A stretch of 64,000 nucleotides of DNA from JACVRW01 sp963751105 (GCA_963751105.1 CAVVTG010000002.1:558001-622000), one strand, 5' to 3'; counted from the stretch's first letter, positions 34,368 through 44,849 are shown. The notes: generated by a model from the letters alone, not told the origin. Program-made: numbers and translations.

Positions 34368-35842
34368 TGTACTTCGACAACATTCCCCGACCCGGACTGT
34401 GGAAGCGCGTGCTGCTCGGTGCGGTGCTGGTGGTGTTCGCGTCGGCGGCGGCCACGGCGGTGGCGGCCTTCAACGAGGTCGACAAGGTGGTCGACGCGCT
34501 GAAGCTGAGCCCCGAGCTCGATCTGAGGGAGGGCACGCTGGCCGAGACCGATCCGGGCGAGCCTCAGACTCTGCTGGTTCTCGGGTCGGACAAGCGCCCG
34601 AAGAACAACCTGGAGGGGGCGGCGGGCAGGGGCCTCTCGGACACGATCATCCTCGTCCGGCTCAACCCGGACAAGGAGGCCACGGCGATCATGTCGCTGC
34701 CCCGCGACCTGAAGGTCGATATCCCGGGCGTGGGCACCGACAAGATCAACGCCGCCTACTCCTACGGCGGACCGCAGAAGACGCTCGAGACGGTCAAGGC
34801 CCTCACCGGCCTGCCCATCAACCACATGGTCAACGTGAGCTTCAAGGGCTTCTGGCGCGCGGTCAAGGCGATCGGCTGCGTGTATACCGACATCGACCGC
34901 GACTACTACAACGACAGCGCCGAGTACCGGGCCATCGACATCGACCCGGGCTACCAGCGCCTGTGCTCGCGCCAGGCGCTCCAGTACGTGCGCTACCGGC
35001 ACACCGACTCTGACCTGGTGCGCTCGGCCCGCCAGCAGGACTTCCTGCGCCAGGCCAAGCAGCAGATCACCACCACCAAGCTGATCGACGAGTCGGAGCG
35101 GCTGATGAGGATCTTCGGCCGCAACACCTCCACCGACGCGGCTCTGCGCTCGCGCTCCGAGGTGCTGCGGCTGCTCAAGCTGGCCGTCTTCTCAGCCCGC
35201 CGGCCGATCCAGGAGATCCACTTCGAGGGCACGATCGGCGAGAGCTACGTGGAGGCGAGCAACGAGCAGATCAAGAAGCTCGTCCAGCAGTTCCTGCTGG
35301 TGGAGGACACTCCCGGCCCCCGAGGCCAGGCGCCGGGGCCGACGAACGAGCCCAAGCGGCGCAAGCGCAAGCGCGCGCGCCCCGACGCCGCAGCCCTCGG
35401 GCTGTTCGACGCCACCGCACTCGGAGAGGAGCAGGGCCTGGTGGCCGTGCAAAACGGCGCCGGTGGCTCGCTGCCCGTGCTCTACCCGACCCTGCTGATC
35501 AACTCGTCCGAGTTCGCGCAGGAACCGCGCGTGTACAAGCTGAGGGGCCAGGACGGCAAGCGCTACGGCGCCTACCGGATGGTCATGAACAAGTACAACG
35601 CCAACGGGGAGTACTACGGGCTGCAGGGCACCACCTGGCAGGACCCGCCGATCCTCGACGGCCCCACCGAGAAGCGCAGGATCGGCGGCCGCGAGTACGA
35701 GCTCCACTACGCCGGCGACCGCCTGCGCCTGGTGGCCTGGCACACGCCGAAGGCCGCCTACTGGATCTCCAACACCCTGCTGCAGACCCTCACCAACAAG
35801 CAGATGCTCGCCATCGCGCGCTCCACGCGCCGCTGTTGCTGA
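34367..35842 (+). CDS. LytR-CpsA-Psr (LCP) family glycopolymer ligase
   Basis: 491 residues from the ATG overlapping the upstream stop (TGATG). One N-terminal membrane helix (about 12-36) anchors an extracytoplasmic LCP domain: LLVLGSDKRP, LSDTIILVRLNPDKEATAIMS, LPRDLKVDIPG (Arg that binds the pyrophosphate) and YVRYRHTDSDLVRSARQQ. LCP enzymes attach undecaprenyl-linked polysaccharides such as teichoic acid or arabinogalactan to peptidoglycan. The C-terminal half (about 330-491) after a basic KRRKRKRARP linker is not the usual LytR_C domain that I can recognise. Very likely links the polymer of this locus to the wall. Confidence 0.85.
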   Translation: MYFDNIPRPGLWKRVLLGAVLVVFASAAATAVAAFNEVDKVVDALKLSPELDLREGTLAETDPGEPQTLLVLGSDKRPKNNLEGAAGRGLSDTIILVRLNPDKEATAIMSLPRDLKVDIPGVGTDKINAAYSYGGPQKTLETVKALTGLPINHMVNVSFKGFWRAVKAIGCVYTDIDRDYYNDSAEYRAIDIDPGYQRLCSRQALQYVRYRHTDSDLVRSARQQDFLRQAKQQITTTKLIDESERLMRIFGRNTSTDAALRSRSEVLRLLKLAVFSARRPIQEIHFEGTIGESYVEASNEQIKKLVQQFLLVEDTPGPRGQAPGPTNEPKRRKRKRARPDAAALGLFDATALGEEQGLVAVQNGAGGSLPVLYPTLLINSSEFAQEPRVYKLRGQDGKRYGAYRMVMNKYNANGEYYGLQGTTWQDPPILDGPTEKRRIGGREYELHYAGDRLRLVAWHTPKAAYWISNTLLQTLTNKQMLAIARSTRRCC

Positions 35843-35852
35843 CAACCTCACC

Positions 35853-35869
35853 AGTGACCGCAGGTCACT
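35853..35869. promoter_or_regulatory. 17-bp palindrome with 7-bp arms upstream of ugd
   Basis: AGTGACC (35853-35859), GCA, GGTCACT (35863-35869). It directly abuts a TAGCCT -10 candidate (35869-35874), placing it in the promoter spacer of the sugar dehydrogenase gene. There is no T-tract, so an operator is favoured over a terminator. Confidence 0.45.
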
Positions 35870-35874
35870 AGCCT
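35869..35874 (+). promoter_or_regulatory. Candidate -10 box TAGCCT
   Basis: TAGCCT ends 10 bases before the ATG at 35885 and shares its first base with the palindrome at 35853-35869. Confidence 0.4.
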
Positions 35875-35884
35875 GCTCGGGCCA

Positions 35885-37165
35885 ATGAGCGAAGAGCTGG
35901 AGCCTATCGGCGTCGTCGGTGTGGGCTGGGTGGGCCTGGTCACGGCCGCGTGCTTCGCCGAGCTCGGCCACGAGGTGTGGGCGCGCGACATCGTGCCCGA
36001 GAAGGTCGAGTCGCTACGCCGGGGCGAGGTCCCCATCCACGAGCCCGGCCTGCCCGAGCTGGTGGTCAAGAACGCCGAGCGCCTGCACTTCACCACCGAC
36101 ATGGCGGAGCTGCTCGAGCACGCCCGCCTGCTGTTCGTCTGCGTGGACACGCCGCCTACGTACTCGGGCGACGCCGACCTCTCGCGCGTGGAGGCCGTGC
36201 TCGCGGAGCTGGGCGACTCGAGCGAGCACGCCCTGGTCATGAAGAGCACCGTGCCGGTGGGCACCGGACGGTCGATCCGGCGCCGCCGGCCCGGAACCGG
36301 CTACATCTCCAACCCGGAGTTCCTGAAGGAGGGCAGCGCCGTCTCGGACTTCATGAAGCCCGACCGCGTGGTGATCGGAGCGGACGAGGGCTCGGAGGAG
36401 TACGCGCAGCGGGTGGAGGCGCTGTACGCGCCGCTGGAAGCGCCGGTCGTGCACACCGACATCGCTTCTGCCGAGATGATCAAGCTCGCCTCGAACGCGT
36501 TCCTGGCCACGAAGATCAGCTTCATCAACGAGATCGCCAACGTCTCGGAGGAGCTCGGAGCCAACGTCTCCGAGGTGGCCCGCGGAATGGGATTGGATGA
36601 CCGCATCGGTCCCCAGTTCCTCAGGGCCGGCATCGGCTACGGGGGCTCCTGCTTTCCCAAGGACGTCGCCGCTCTCAAGCAGCTCGCCGGCAACACCGGC
36701 TACCACTTTCAACTGCTCACCGCGGTGATCGAGGTCAACGAGCTCCAGAAGCGGCGCACCATCGGCAAGCTCCAAAAGCACCTCGGACCGCTGGTGGGCA
36801 AGGAGGTGGCGCTGCTCGGCGTGGCCTTCAAGCCCGACACCGACGACATCCGCGAGGCCACCAGCCTCGTGCTCGCCGGACGGCTGGCGGGCGAGGGGGC
36901 GAGCGTGCGCGTCTACGACCCGGTGGCGGCGTCCAAGGCCGATGGGCTGCTCGCCGGAGCACGGGTGGCGGACTCCGCTCTAGAGGCCATCGACGGCGCC
37001 GACGCCGTGGTGCTCGTGACCGAGTGGCCCGAGTTCGCCGAGCTCGACTGGGCGGGTGAGGTAAAGCGCCGGCTGAGGACGCCGGTGGTCATCGACGGCC
37101 GTAACTTCCTCGACCGTGAGGCGCTCTTGGAGGCCGGCTTCACCTACGAGGGCATCGGCCGCTAG
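35885..37165 (+). CDS. UDP-glucose/GDP-mannose dehydrogenase family protein
   Basis: 426 residues. IGVVGVGWVGLVTAACFAELGH is the NAD-binding fold; VKSTVPVGTGR-like MKSTVPVGTG, YISNPEFLKEGSAVSDF (catalytic Glu) and GYGGSCFPKDVAAL (catalytic Cys) define the family, and AFKPDTDDIREATSL is the C-terminal substrate domain. It oxidises UDP-glucose to UDP-glucuronate, or GDP-mannose/UDP-HexNAc to the corresponding uronate. A UDP-glucose pyrophosphorylase at 47953 makes UDP-glucose a reasonable substrate. The next gene starts at the base after its stop, so it heads a three-gene sugar-nucleotide operon. Confidence 0.88.
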   Translation: MSEELEPIGVVGVGWVGLVTAACFAELGHEVWARDIVPEKVESLRRGEVPIHEPGLPELVVKNAERLHFTTDMAELLEHARLLFVCVDTPPTYSGDADLSRVEAVLAELGDSSEHALVMKSTVPVGTGRSIRRRRPGTGYISNPEFLKEGSAVSDFMKPDRVVIGADEGSEEYAQRVEALYAPLEAPVVHTDIASAEMIKLASNAFLATKISFINEIANVSEELGANVSEVARGMGLDDRIGPQFLRAGIGYGGSCFPKDVAALKQLAGNTGYHFQLLTAVIEVNELQKRRTIGKLQKHLGPLVGKEVALLGVAFKPDTDDIREATSLVLAGRLAGEGASVRVYDPVAASKADGLLAGARVADSALEAIDGADAVVLVTEWPEFAELDWAGEVKRRLRTPVVIDGRNFLDREALLEAGFTYEGIGR

Positions 37166-38233
37166 GTGCAGGCCCTCGTCCTGGCCGGCGGTGAGGGCAC
37201 GCGGCTGCGACCGCTCACCTACACCACGCCGAAGCCGGTGATGCCCCTGGCCGGGAGGCCGTTCCTGTCCTTCATGCTCGACTGGCTCAACGGGCACGGG
37301 GTCGACCAGGTGATCCTCTCCTGTGGCTTCATGTCCGATGCCGTCAGGAGCGTGCTGGGCGACATCTACGACGGCATGCGCCTGCGCTACGTGGTCGAGG
37401 AGGTGCCGCTCGGCACCGCCGGGCCGGTGCGGCTGGCCCTCGACGAGGGAGTCTTGGACGAACGCTTCCTCGTGCTCAACGGCGATGTGCTCACCGACAT
37501 CGACCTCACCGTCGAAGTCGCCCAGCACGAGGCCACGGGCGCCCGCGTGACGCTCGCCCTGTATCCCGTGGAGGACACCGCCAGCTACGGCGTGGTGCCC
37601 ACGGCGGAGGACGGGCAGGTGATCGAGTTCCTGGAGAAGAGCGAGGGGCCGGCCCCCACCAACCGGATCAACGCGGGCGCGTACGTGCTCGAGCGCGAGG
37701 TGGTGGAGACGATGGTGCCCGGGGGCCGCGCCGTCTCCTTCGAGCGCGAGATCTTCCCGCTGCTGCCGGGTGACGGCCTCTACGGCTACGCGGCGGAGGG
37801 CTACTGGGTGGACATCGGCCAGCCGCTGCGCTACCTGGAGGCCACCTGGGACCTGCTCGCCGGCCGCGTCGAGTCGAAGCTGCCGGCGCGTGACCAGACC
37901 GGCTCGCTGATCTACCCGGGCTCGCTGCTGGCCGGCGCCCACGTGGGGCCGCAGAGCGTGGTCGGCCGCCACTGCTCGGTCGGCACCGACGCGCGCGTCG
38001 AGCGGGCGGTTCTCCACGACCGCGTCCACGTGGGCGCCGACGCCGCGGTGATCGAGGCCGTGCTGGCCGAGCGGGTGCGCGTGGGGGAGCGCGCGCGGGT
38101 GGAACCTCAGGCCATCGTGGGCTCCGGCGCCGTGATCGGCGAAGATGCCGTCATCGAGGAGAGAGCCAGGATCGATCCCGGCGCCGTGGTGGCGCCCGGC
38201 ACGCGCGTCGCGGCCACGGAACACGTCTCGTGA
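37166..38233 (+). CDS. Sugar-1-phosphate nucleotidyltransferase (mannose-1-phosphate guanylyltransferase-like)
   Basis: 355 residues, GTG start immediately after the upstream TAG. LVLAGGEGTRLRPLTYTTPKP is the nucleotidyltransferase signature with the substrate-binding lysine; VLNGDVLTDID holds the metal Asp; INAGAYVLEREVVE and YWVDIGQPLRYLEA follow. The C-terminal third is a left-handed beta-helix with hexapeptide repeats (SVVGRHCSVGTDARVERAVL, GSGAVIGEDAVIEE). The layout matches two-domain GDP-mannose or NDP-glucose pyrophosphorylases. With an SIS isomerase downstream, GDP-mannose supply is the best guess. Confidence 0.82.
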   Translation: MQALVLAGGEGTRLRPLTYTTPKPVMPLAGRPFLSFMLDWLNGHGVDQVILSCGFMSDAVRSVLGDIYDGMRLRYVVEEVPLGTAGPVRLALDEGVLDERFLVLNGDVLTDIDLTVEVAQHEATGARVTLALYPVEDTASYGVVPTAEDGQVIEFLEKSEGPAPTNRINAGAYVLEREVVETMVPGGRAVSFEREIFPLLPGDGLYGYAAEGYWVDIGQPLRYLEATWDLLAGRVESKLPARDQTGSLIYPGSLLAGAHVGPQSVVGRHCSVGTDARVERAVLHDRVHVGADAAVIEAVLAERVRVGERARVEPQAIVGSGAVIGEDAVIEERARIDPGAVVAPGTRVAATEHVS

Positions 38234-39279
38234 GCGGACCGGCACTCGACCGCGAGACCATCGAGGCCGGCGATCCCAGTCGGATGCTCGACGACGTGCT
38301 CGCGATGCCCCTTCAGCTCGGCGACGCGCTGTGGCGCGCCCAGTCGGCGGGGATAAGCGCCGGCGACAGCTCCGCCGGGCTGGTGGTGTGCGGGATGGGC
38401 GGATCGGCCATCGGCGGGGACCTGGCCGTCGGCGCCCTGGGGGACCGGGCCACCCGACCGATCTCGGTCGTCCGCGGCTACGCGATCGAGTCCTGGACGC
38501 CCCCCGAGACGCTCGTGCTCTGCTCCAGCTACTCGGGTGACACCGAGGAGACGCTCGCCTGCTTCGAGGCCGCGGGAGCGGCCGGCGCCCGGCGCGCGGT
38601 GCTGACCACGGGCGGCGAGCTGGCCGAGCTGGCTCGGGCCGAGGGCGTGCCCGTCATCGGCGTGCCGTCCGGAATGCAGCCCCGGGCCTCCGTGCTCTAC
38701 GGCACGGTCGGCGCGCTCGAGTGCGCGGCGCTGTGTGGGGCCGCGCCGTCGCTCCACGCGGAGATCGACGGCGCGAGCGCGCTGCTCGAGCGGCTGGTGG
38801 GGCAATGGGGCCCGGACTCGCCGGAGGACTCCCTGGCCAAGTCCATCGCGCGCGACCTGAAGGGGACGATTCCGGTGATCCACGGGTCCGGGCCGACCGT
38901 GGGCCTGGCGCGGCGCTGGCACACGCAGATCAACGAGAACGTGAAGACCAGTGCCTCGTGGGCCGAGCTGCCGGAGGCCAACCACAACGAGATCTGCGGC
39001 TGGGCGCGGGGGGCGCAGCGCGCGCCGCTCTCGGCCGTGTTCCTCGGCGATCCCGACCTCCACCCGCGTGTCGTGCGGCGAATGGAGCTCACCGCCGAGG
39101 AGGTGGCGAGCGCCGGAGCGCCGTCGATCACGGTCGAGCCCCGCGGCGAGAGCCGCTTCGAGCGAGTCCTGTCGCATCTCCTGCTCGGAGATCTGGTGAG
39201 CGTCTACCTGGCGACCCTCGAGGGGATCGATCCCACCCCTGCGGAGGCGATCGAGCGCTTCAAGCGGGCGCTGGCCTGA
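38230..39279 (+). CDS. Bifunctional phosphoglucose/phosphomannose isomerase-like SIS protein
   Basis: 349 residues from GTG 38230, overlapping the previous stop by 4 bp. VVCGMGGSAIGGDLA and LCSSYSGDTEETLACFEAA are the two phosphosugar-binding stretches of SIS isomerases; ELPEANHNEICGW contains the catalytic His/Glu region typical of the bifunctional PGI/PMI family first described in archaea. It interconverts glucose-6-P, fructose-6-P and mannose-6-P, feeding the neighbouring nucleotidyltransferase. A phosphomannomutase is not in the window. Confidence 0.85.
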   Translation: MSGPALDRETIEAGDPSRMLDDVLAMPLQLGDALWRAQSAGISAGDSSAGLVVCGMGGSAIGGDLAVGALGDRATRPISVVRGYAIESWTPPETLVLCSSYSGDTEETLACFEAAGAAGARRAVLTTGGELAELARAEGVPVIGVPSGMQPRASVLYGTVGALECAALCGAAPSLHAEIDGASALLERLVGQWGPDSPEDSLAKSIARDLKGTIPVIHGSGPTVGLARRWHTQINENVKTSASWAELPEANHNEICGWARGAQRAPLSAVFLGDPDLHPRVVRRMELTAEEVASAGAPSITVEPRGESRFERVLSHLLLGDLVSVYLATLEGIDPTPAEAIERFKRALA

Positions 39280-39306
39280 GCGCATCGGGCGACGCCCGGC
39301 CCCACA

Positions 39307-39332
39307 AACCTTGACACGATCGTGGTAAGGTT
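39307..39332. promoter_or_regulatory. 26-bp near-perfect palindrome: putative MerR-family operator
   Basis: AACCTT (39307-39312) and AAGGTT (39327-39332) flank a perfect inner palindrome CACGATCGTG (39315-39324); 22 of 26 positions are symmetric. It contains a TTGACA hexamer and a TAAGGT box that ends 12 bases before the merR ATG. A dimeric regulator binding here would control its own gene and the coupled ahcY. Confidence 0.6.
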
Positions 39333-39343
39333 GGTCCGTCGCG

Positions 39344-39720
39344 ATGGAGGGACTCACGATCAACGAGGCCGCGGAGACGACCGGCTGGTCGGCTCGCATG
39401 CTGCGCTACATAGAGAGCGCCGGTCTGATCGAGCCCGAGCGCACGCCCAAGGGGTACCGCGTCTTCGGGCCGGGTGAGCTGCAGCGTCTGCGTACGCTGC
39501 GCGAGCTGCTCACCCGGTTCGACTGCGGCCTCACGGATGTCGCCTTCGCCCGCCGGCTGACCACGGACGCGAGTCTGAGGGCGGCCGTCGATCGCTGGTT
39601 CGAGGAGCGCCCGGAGAAGCCCGCGGAGGTCAGTACGGGCGACTGGCTCTCCTGGGAGCAGCAGAAGCACCAGCGCCTCCTCATTGCCGAACCCAACCCG
39701 AAAGTCACGGAGACTGCCGC

Positions 39721-39724
<4 letters not shown>
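39344..39724 (+). CDS. MerR family transcriptional regulator
   Basis: 126 residues. LTINEAAETTGWSARMLRYIESAGLIEPERT is the MerR winged helix (about 4-35), with YRVFGPGELQRLRTLRELL completing the DNA-binding domain. The C-terminal part is short, without an obvious metal-binding Cys pair, so the effector is unknown. The gene ends in an ATGA overlap with ahcY, and a 26-bp palindrome sits 11 bp upstream. Coupling to ahcY suggests it senses methylation-cycle status, which is inference only. Confidence 0.85.
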
Positions 39725-41151
<1,427 letters not shown>

Positions 41152-42396
41152 CACTCTCAAGCCCGAGGTCCGCGACGCGGCGCTCGCCCCTCAGGGGCGG
41201 GCCCGCGTCGATTGGGCCGAGGGCCAGATGCCGGTGCTGCGCTCGATCCGCGAGCGCTTCGAGCGCGACAGGCCGCTGGCCGACACCAAGGTGGCGGCCT
41301 GCCTGCACGTGACGGCCGAGACGGCCACCCTGATGAAGGCGCTGAGCGCGGGCGGGGCCGAGGTGGCGCTCTGCTCGGCCAACCCGCTCACCACCCAGGA
41401 CGAGGTGGCGGCCGCGCTGGTGGCGGATGGCGTGCCCGTCCAGGCGGCGCGCGGAGAGGACCTGGAGGCCTACGCGCGCCACGTTCACGCGCTGGCTGCG
41501 TGGAGGCCCGACGTGACCCTCGACGACGGCGCCGACCTGCTCGTCCTGCTCCACGAGCAGGGCGAGGCCGAGGGGGTGCGCGGCGGCGCGGAGGAGACCA
41601 CCACCGGCCTCCTGAGGCTCCGCCGGCTCGAGAACGAGGGCCGGTTGGCCTGCCCCGTTATCGCCGTCAACGAGTCGCGCACCGAGCGCACGTTCAACGA
41701 CCGCTACGGCACCGGCCAATCGGCGCTCGACGGCATCCTGCGCGCCACCAACCTGCTGTTGGCGGGGCGCTCGCTCGTGCTCTGCGGCTACGGGCCGACC
41801 GGCCGCGGGATCGCCCAGCGGGCGCGCGGCGCGGGCGCCGCCGTGATCGTGTGCGAGGTCGACCCGCTGCGCGCGCTCGAGGCGCGGATGGACGGCCTGC
41901 AGGTGATGCCCGCGCTGGAGGCGGCGGCGGCGGGCGACCTGTTCGTGACCGTCACCGGCTCGCGCTCGGTGCTGCGCCGCGAGCATTTCGAGCGGATGAA
42001 GGATGGGGCCGTGCTGGCCAACGCCGGCCACTTCGACGTGGAGATCGACCTCCCCGGCCTGCACGAGATCGCCGACGAAGTGCGCCAGGTGCTGCCTCTG
42101 GTGGAGCAGTACGTGCTGCCCGATGGGCGCCGCCTGAACCTCCTCGCCCAGGGACGCGTGGTCAATCTCGCGGCCGGCGAGGGCCATCCCGCGGCGGCGA
42201 TGGACATGAGCTTCGCCAACCTCGCGCTCGCGGTGGAGCACCTGGCTCTGCACGGCGACGAGCTCGAGCACCGCGTGCTCGACGTGCCGCAGGAGCTCGA
42301 TGAGGAGATCGCCCGGCTGAAGCTCGAGTCGCTGGGCGTGCAGATCGACGAGCTCACCCCCGATCAGCAGGAGTACCTGAGCTCCTGGAGCGGCGC

Positions 42397-42966
42397 CTAG
42401 GAGCGCAGCAACGAGTCGATCCGGTCGGTCAGCTCCGGGTCGTCGGGCTCGGTGCCCGCGCCGAACCGCGCGACCAGTCGGCCTCGCCGATCGAGCACGT
42501 ACTTGTTGAAGTTCCAGTCGGGAGCGCCGAGGGCCCGGAACAGGGGATGGGCGTCGTCGCCGGTGACCCTGACCTTGGCGAACATCGGAAAGGAGACGCC
42601 GAAGTTCGCCCGACAGAACTCTCCGATCTCCGCATTCGAGCGCGGCTCCTGGCCGGCGAAGTCGTTGGCCGGGAAGCCGAGCACCACGAGGCCATCGTCG
42701 CGGCGCTCCTCCCAGAGCCGCTCGAGCTGCTCGAACTGGGGGGTGAAGCCGCACTCCGATGCTGTGTTGACCACCAGCACCACGCTGCCGCGGTAGCGCG
42801 ACAGATCGTCCGGCTCCCCGTTGAGCCGAGGGAGGGTGAAGCGGAGGACCTGCCGGCCTGTCTCGACTTCGGAGCCCGCGCTCCCAGGCTCCTCGCCCTT
42901 GCTGCCGCAGCCCGTTGCCCCGAGCAGGGCTATCAGAACGACGGCAGCAAAGGGCGGTGCGCGCAT
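42397..42966 (-). CDS. Glutathione peroxidase family lipoprotein
   Basis: 189 residues from the ATG at 42966. The N-terminus is a short signal ending in LLGATGC, a plausible lipobox, so the enzyme is probably lipid-anchored outside the membrane. The peroxidase core has VVNTASECGFTPQFEQLERL with Cys in place of selenocysteine, GFPANDFAGQEP and WNFNKYVLDRRG. It reduces hydroperoxides, in bacteria usually with thioredoxin. The longer frame to 43044 adds residues that overlap the upstream methyltransferase and disrupt the signal peptide. Confidence 0.88.
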   Translation of the reverse strand: MRAPPFAAVVLIALLGATGCGSKGEEPGSAGSEVETGRQVLRFTLPRLNGEPDDLSRYRGSVVLVVNTASECGFTPQFEQLERLWEERRDDGLVVLGFPANDFAGQEPRSNAEIGEFCRANFGVSFPMFAKVRVTGDDAHPLFRALGAPDWNFNKYVLDRRGRLVARFGAGTEPDDPELTDRIDSLLRS

Positions 42967-43000
42967 CCTCCCATTACAACGCAGCGGGCGACTCGGCGGA

Positions 43001-43378
43001 TCAGGGCTCGTCGAACGCGGCCAGCAGCGTTCCGCCCGGCGCAAGCCAGCGCTCGGCCAGGCCGCGCGCCCGCTCGGGCTCGCGGAGGAACAGCCCGACG
43101 CGCAGCGCGAGGATCTTGTCGAAGCGCTGCTCGCCCAGGTCTACCTCCTCGAGGCTCGCCACCACGAACTCCGCCCGGCCCGCCTCGACGTACTCGCCGT
43201 TCCTGCGCGAGGCCGCCTCGATCATCTTGGGTGAGCGGTCGATCGCGGTCAGCCTCCCGCTCACGAGCCGTTCGCAGACCATCGTGGCGGCCACGCCGTG
43301 GCCACAGCCGATCTCCAGCACGAGGTCGGCGGGCCCGACGTCGAGCCGGTCCACCGCGGCTCTCAGCCGCTCGCTCAC
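43001..43378 (-). CDS. Short class I SAM-dependent methyltransferase
   Basis: 125 residues, shorter than usual (about 200). LVLEIGCGHGVAATMVCERL is motif I, TAIDRSPKMIEAA motif II, FDKILALRVGLFL and LAPGGTLLAAFDEP the later strands. The protein ends right after the post-motif III strand, so it lacks the last part of the fold; small stand-alone methyltransferases of this type exist. The start overlaps the upstream PNPOx-type gene by 4 bp, so they are coupled. Substrate unknown. Confidence 0.7.
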   Translation of the reverse strand: MSERLRAAVDRLDVGPADLVLEIGCGHGVAATMVCERLVSGRLTAIDRSPKMIEAASRRNGEYVEAGRAEFVVASLEEVDLGEQRFDKILALRVGLFLREPERARGLAERWLAPGGTLLAAFDEP

Positions 43379-43845
43379 GCCCGCCTCATCGTCCCGACGC
43401 CACGCCCCGGCGTCCAGAGCTCGATCACGAGGGCCTTGCGCTCGTCGTCGAGCCCCACGGTCGAGACCTGGCGGAGATCGAGGCGAAACAGATGCGAGGG
43501 GCCGGGCGGAGCCCTGTCGCCGTTGATCTCGCGGACGCGCTCGGAGTCGGTGATCTCCTCCGCCAGGCCGGCGAGCTTGGCGTCGCCGCTCCAGCCGGGC
43601 GGATCCTCGGATCCGCTGTGCAGGGCAAACCGGGCGTCGCGCTGGAGGTCATGCGCCTTCCTCGCCTGCCACATCGATCCGATCCAGAGCTCGCCGTCGA
43701 TCAATGCCGTCTCGGTGCCCGAGATGCGCGGCGAGCCGTCGCGGCGGAGGGTGGCCAGTGTCTTGTGGGTGTGGGCGTCGAGCCGAGCCCTCACCGTCTC
43801 GGCGAGCTCCGGCGCCTCGGCCTCGAATTCGGACCAGCTGGGCAT
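43375..43845 (-). CDS. Pyridoxamine 5'-phosphate oxidase-like FMN-binding protein
   Basis: 156 residues from ATG 43845 with GAGGG upstream; GTG 43854 is the alternative. KTLATLRRDGSPRISGTETALIDGELWIGSM is the split-barrel flavin/F420-binding signature (TL..DG.P), and MWQARKAHDLQRDARFALH continues the barrel. Members bind FMN, F420 or heme and have diverse redox roles. It is not the vitamin B6 enzyme itself. Divergent from the AraC-type gene by about 75 bp. Confidence 0.75.
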   Translation of the reverse strand: MPSWSEFEAEAPELAETVRARLDAHTHKTLATLRRDGSPRISGTETALIDGELWIGSMWQARKAHDLQRDARFALHSGSEDPPGWSGDAKLAGLAEEITDSERVREINGDRAPPGPSHLFRLDLRQVSTVGLDDERKALVIELWTPGRGVGTMRRA

Positions 43846-43919
43846 GGCGGCCACCCTCGCGCAGCGCGCCGGGCAGGTCCAGGAGGAGGTCGAAAGCGAT
43901 CAAGCGGGAGGATCCGGAC

Positions 43920-44849
43920 ATGGCGGATCGCCTGCGCGAACTGATCGACCTGGTGGTGGAGACGCTCGATGAGCCACGCATCGCCGGCGAGGCCCTGGCC
44001 CGGCGGGCCCATTTCTCGCGTGACCACCTCGACCGCCTGCTGGCGGCAGCCACCGGTGAGTCGCCGGTCGCCCTGCGGCGCCGGCTGCTGCTCGAGCGGG
44101 CTGCATGGCAGTTGCGCTTCGAGTCGCTCCCGCCCTCCGACGTCGCGCCGGCGGCCGGCTACGGCTCGCTCGCAGCATTCTCGCGCGCCTTCGCCCGCGC
44201 CCACGGCGTCCCGCCGAGCGAGTTCGCCGCGGGACGCGGCGCGATCGAGATCGAGGCGCCGAACGGGATCCACTTCCACCCGCCGGCGGGCCTGTTGATT
44301 CCGGCGGAGGGAGAACCGCAGGCCGGAGGCGATCTAACCGAGCGCATGGTGGCGCACCACCTCGACCGCGTGCGGGAGCTGCTCGCCGTGGCTTCGGAGC
44401 TGCCCGGCGAGCAGCTCGAGCGCCCGCTTCGCCCCGGCTTCGTGGCGGTCTGGTTCGAGGGCGAGGAGGTGAGCGCGTCCGTGATGGCGGAGCGGCTCGT
44501 CTACACGCTCGAGGTCTGGGTGGCCGCCATCACGGGCGAGCCCGGGCCGGAACTGGGCCGGAGCGACCTGCGCCGCCGCTTCGAGCGGGCGGCGCGCGAT
44601 TTCGAGCGTGTCGCGCGCCGCATCCGCGACCGCGGAGCCTGGGACGCCGCCTTCGTGGACGCGCTCTGCGAGCCGCCCCAGACCTTCACCTACGGCGGGG
44701 TGCTCGCGCACGTCCTGAGCTACGGCGCCGTGCGCCGCGAGGCCCTGTCAGGCGTTCTGCGCGAGCTCGGCGCAGCCGTGCCCACCTCCGGCGATCCGAT
44801 CGAATGGGAGGCGGAGCGCAGCCGCGCCGCTCGACGAGGCGGGATCTAG
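43920..44849 (+). CDS. AraC-type HTH fused to DinB-like domain
   Basis: 309 residues from ATG 43920 with GGGAGG 9 bases upstream. The N-terminal about 100 residues contain two helix-turn-helix units of an AraC domain (LARRAHFSRDHLDRLLAA, then VAPAAGYGSLAAFSRAFARAHGVPPSEF). The C-terminal about 150 residues look like a DinB/YfiT four-helix bundle with a His in VAHHLDRVREL and another in LAHVLSYGAVRREAL as candidate metal ligands. This order, DNA-binding first and DinB last, suggests a regulator whose DinB part senses a metal, thiol or small molecule. It converges with the 96-residue gene with a 4-bp overlap. Confidence 0.72.
   Translation: MADRLRELIDLVVETLDEPRIAGEALARRAHFSRDHLDRLLAAATGESPVALRRRLLLERAAWQLRFESLPPSDVAPAAGYGSLAAFSRAFARAHGVPPSEFAAGRGAIEIEAPNGIHFHPPAGLLIPAEGEPQAGGDLTERMVAHHLDRVRELLAVASELPGEQLERPLRPGFVAVWFEGEEVSASVMAERLVYTLEVWVAAITGEPGPELGRSDLRRRFERAARDFERVARRIRDRGAWDAAFVDALCEPPQTFTYGGVLAHVLSYGAVRREALSGVLRELGAAVPTSGDPIEWEAERSRAARRGGI

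Noticed and set aside
35853..35884. Rho-independent terminator after the LCP gene
   Set aside because: The palindrome has only a 3-base loop, no following T-run and adjoins a -10 box and start codon; an operator fits better.
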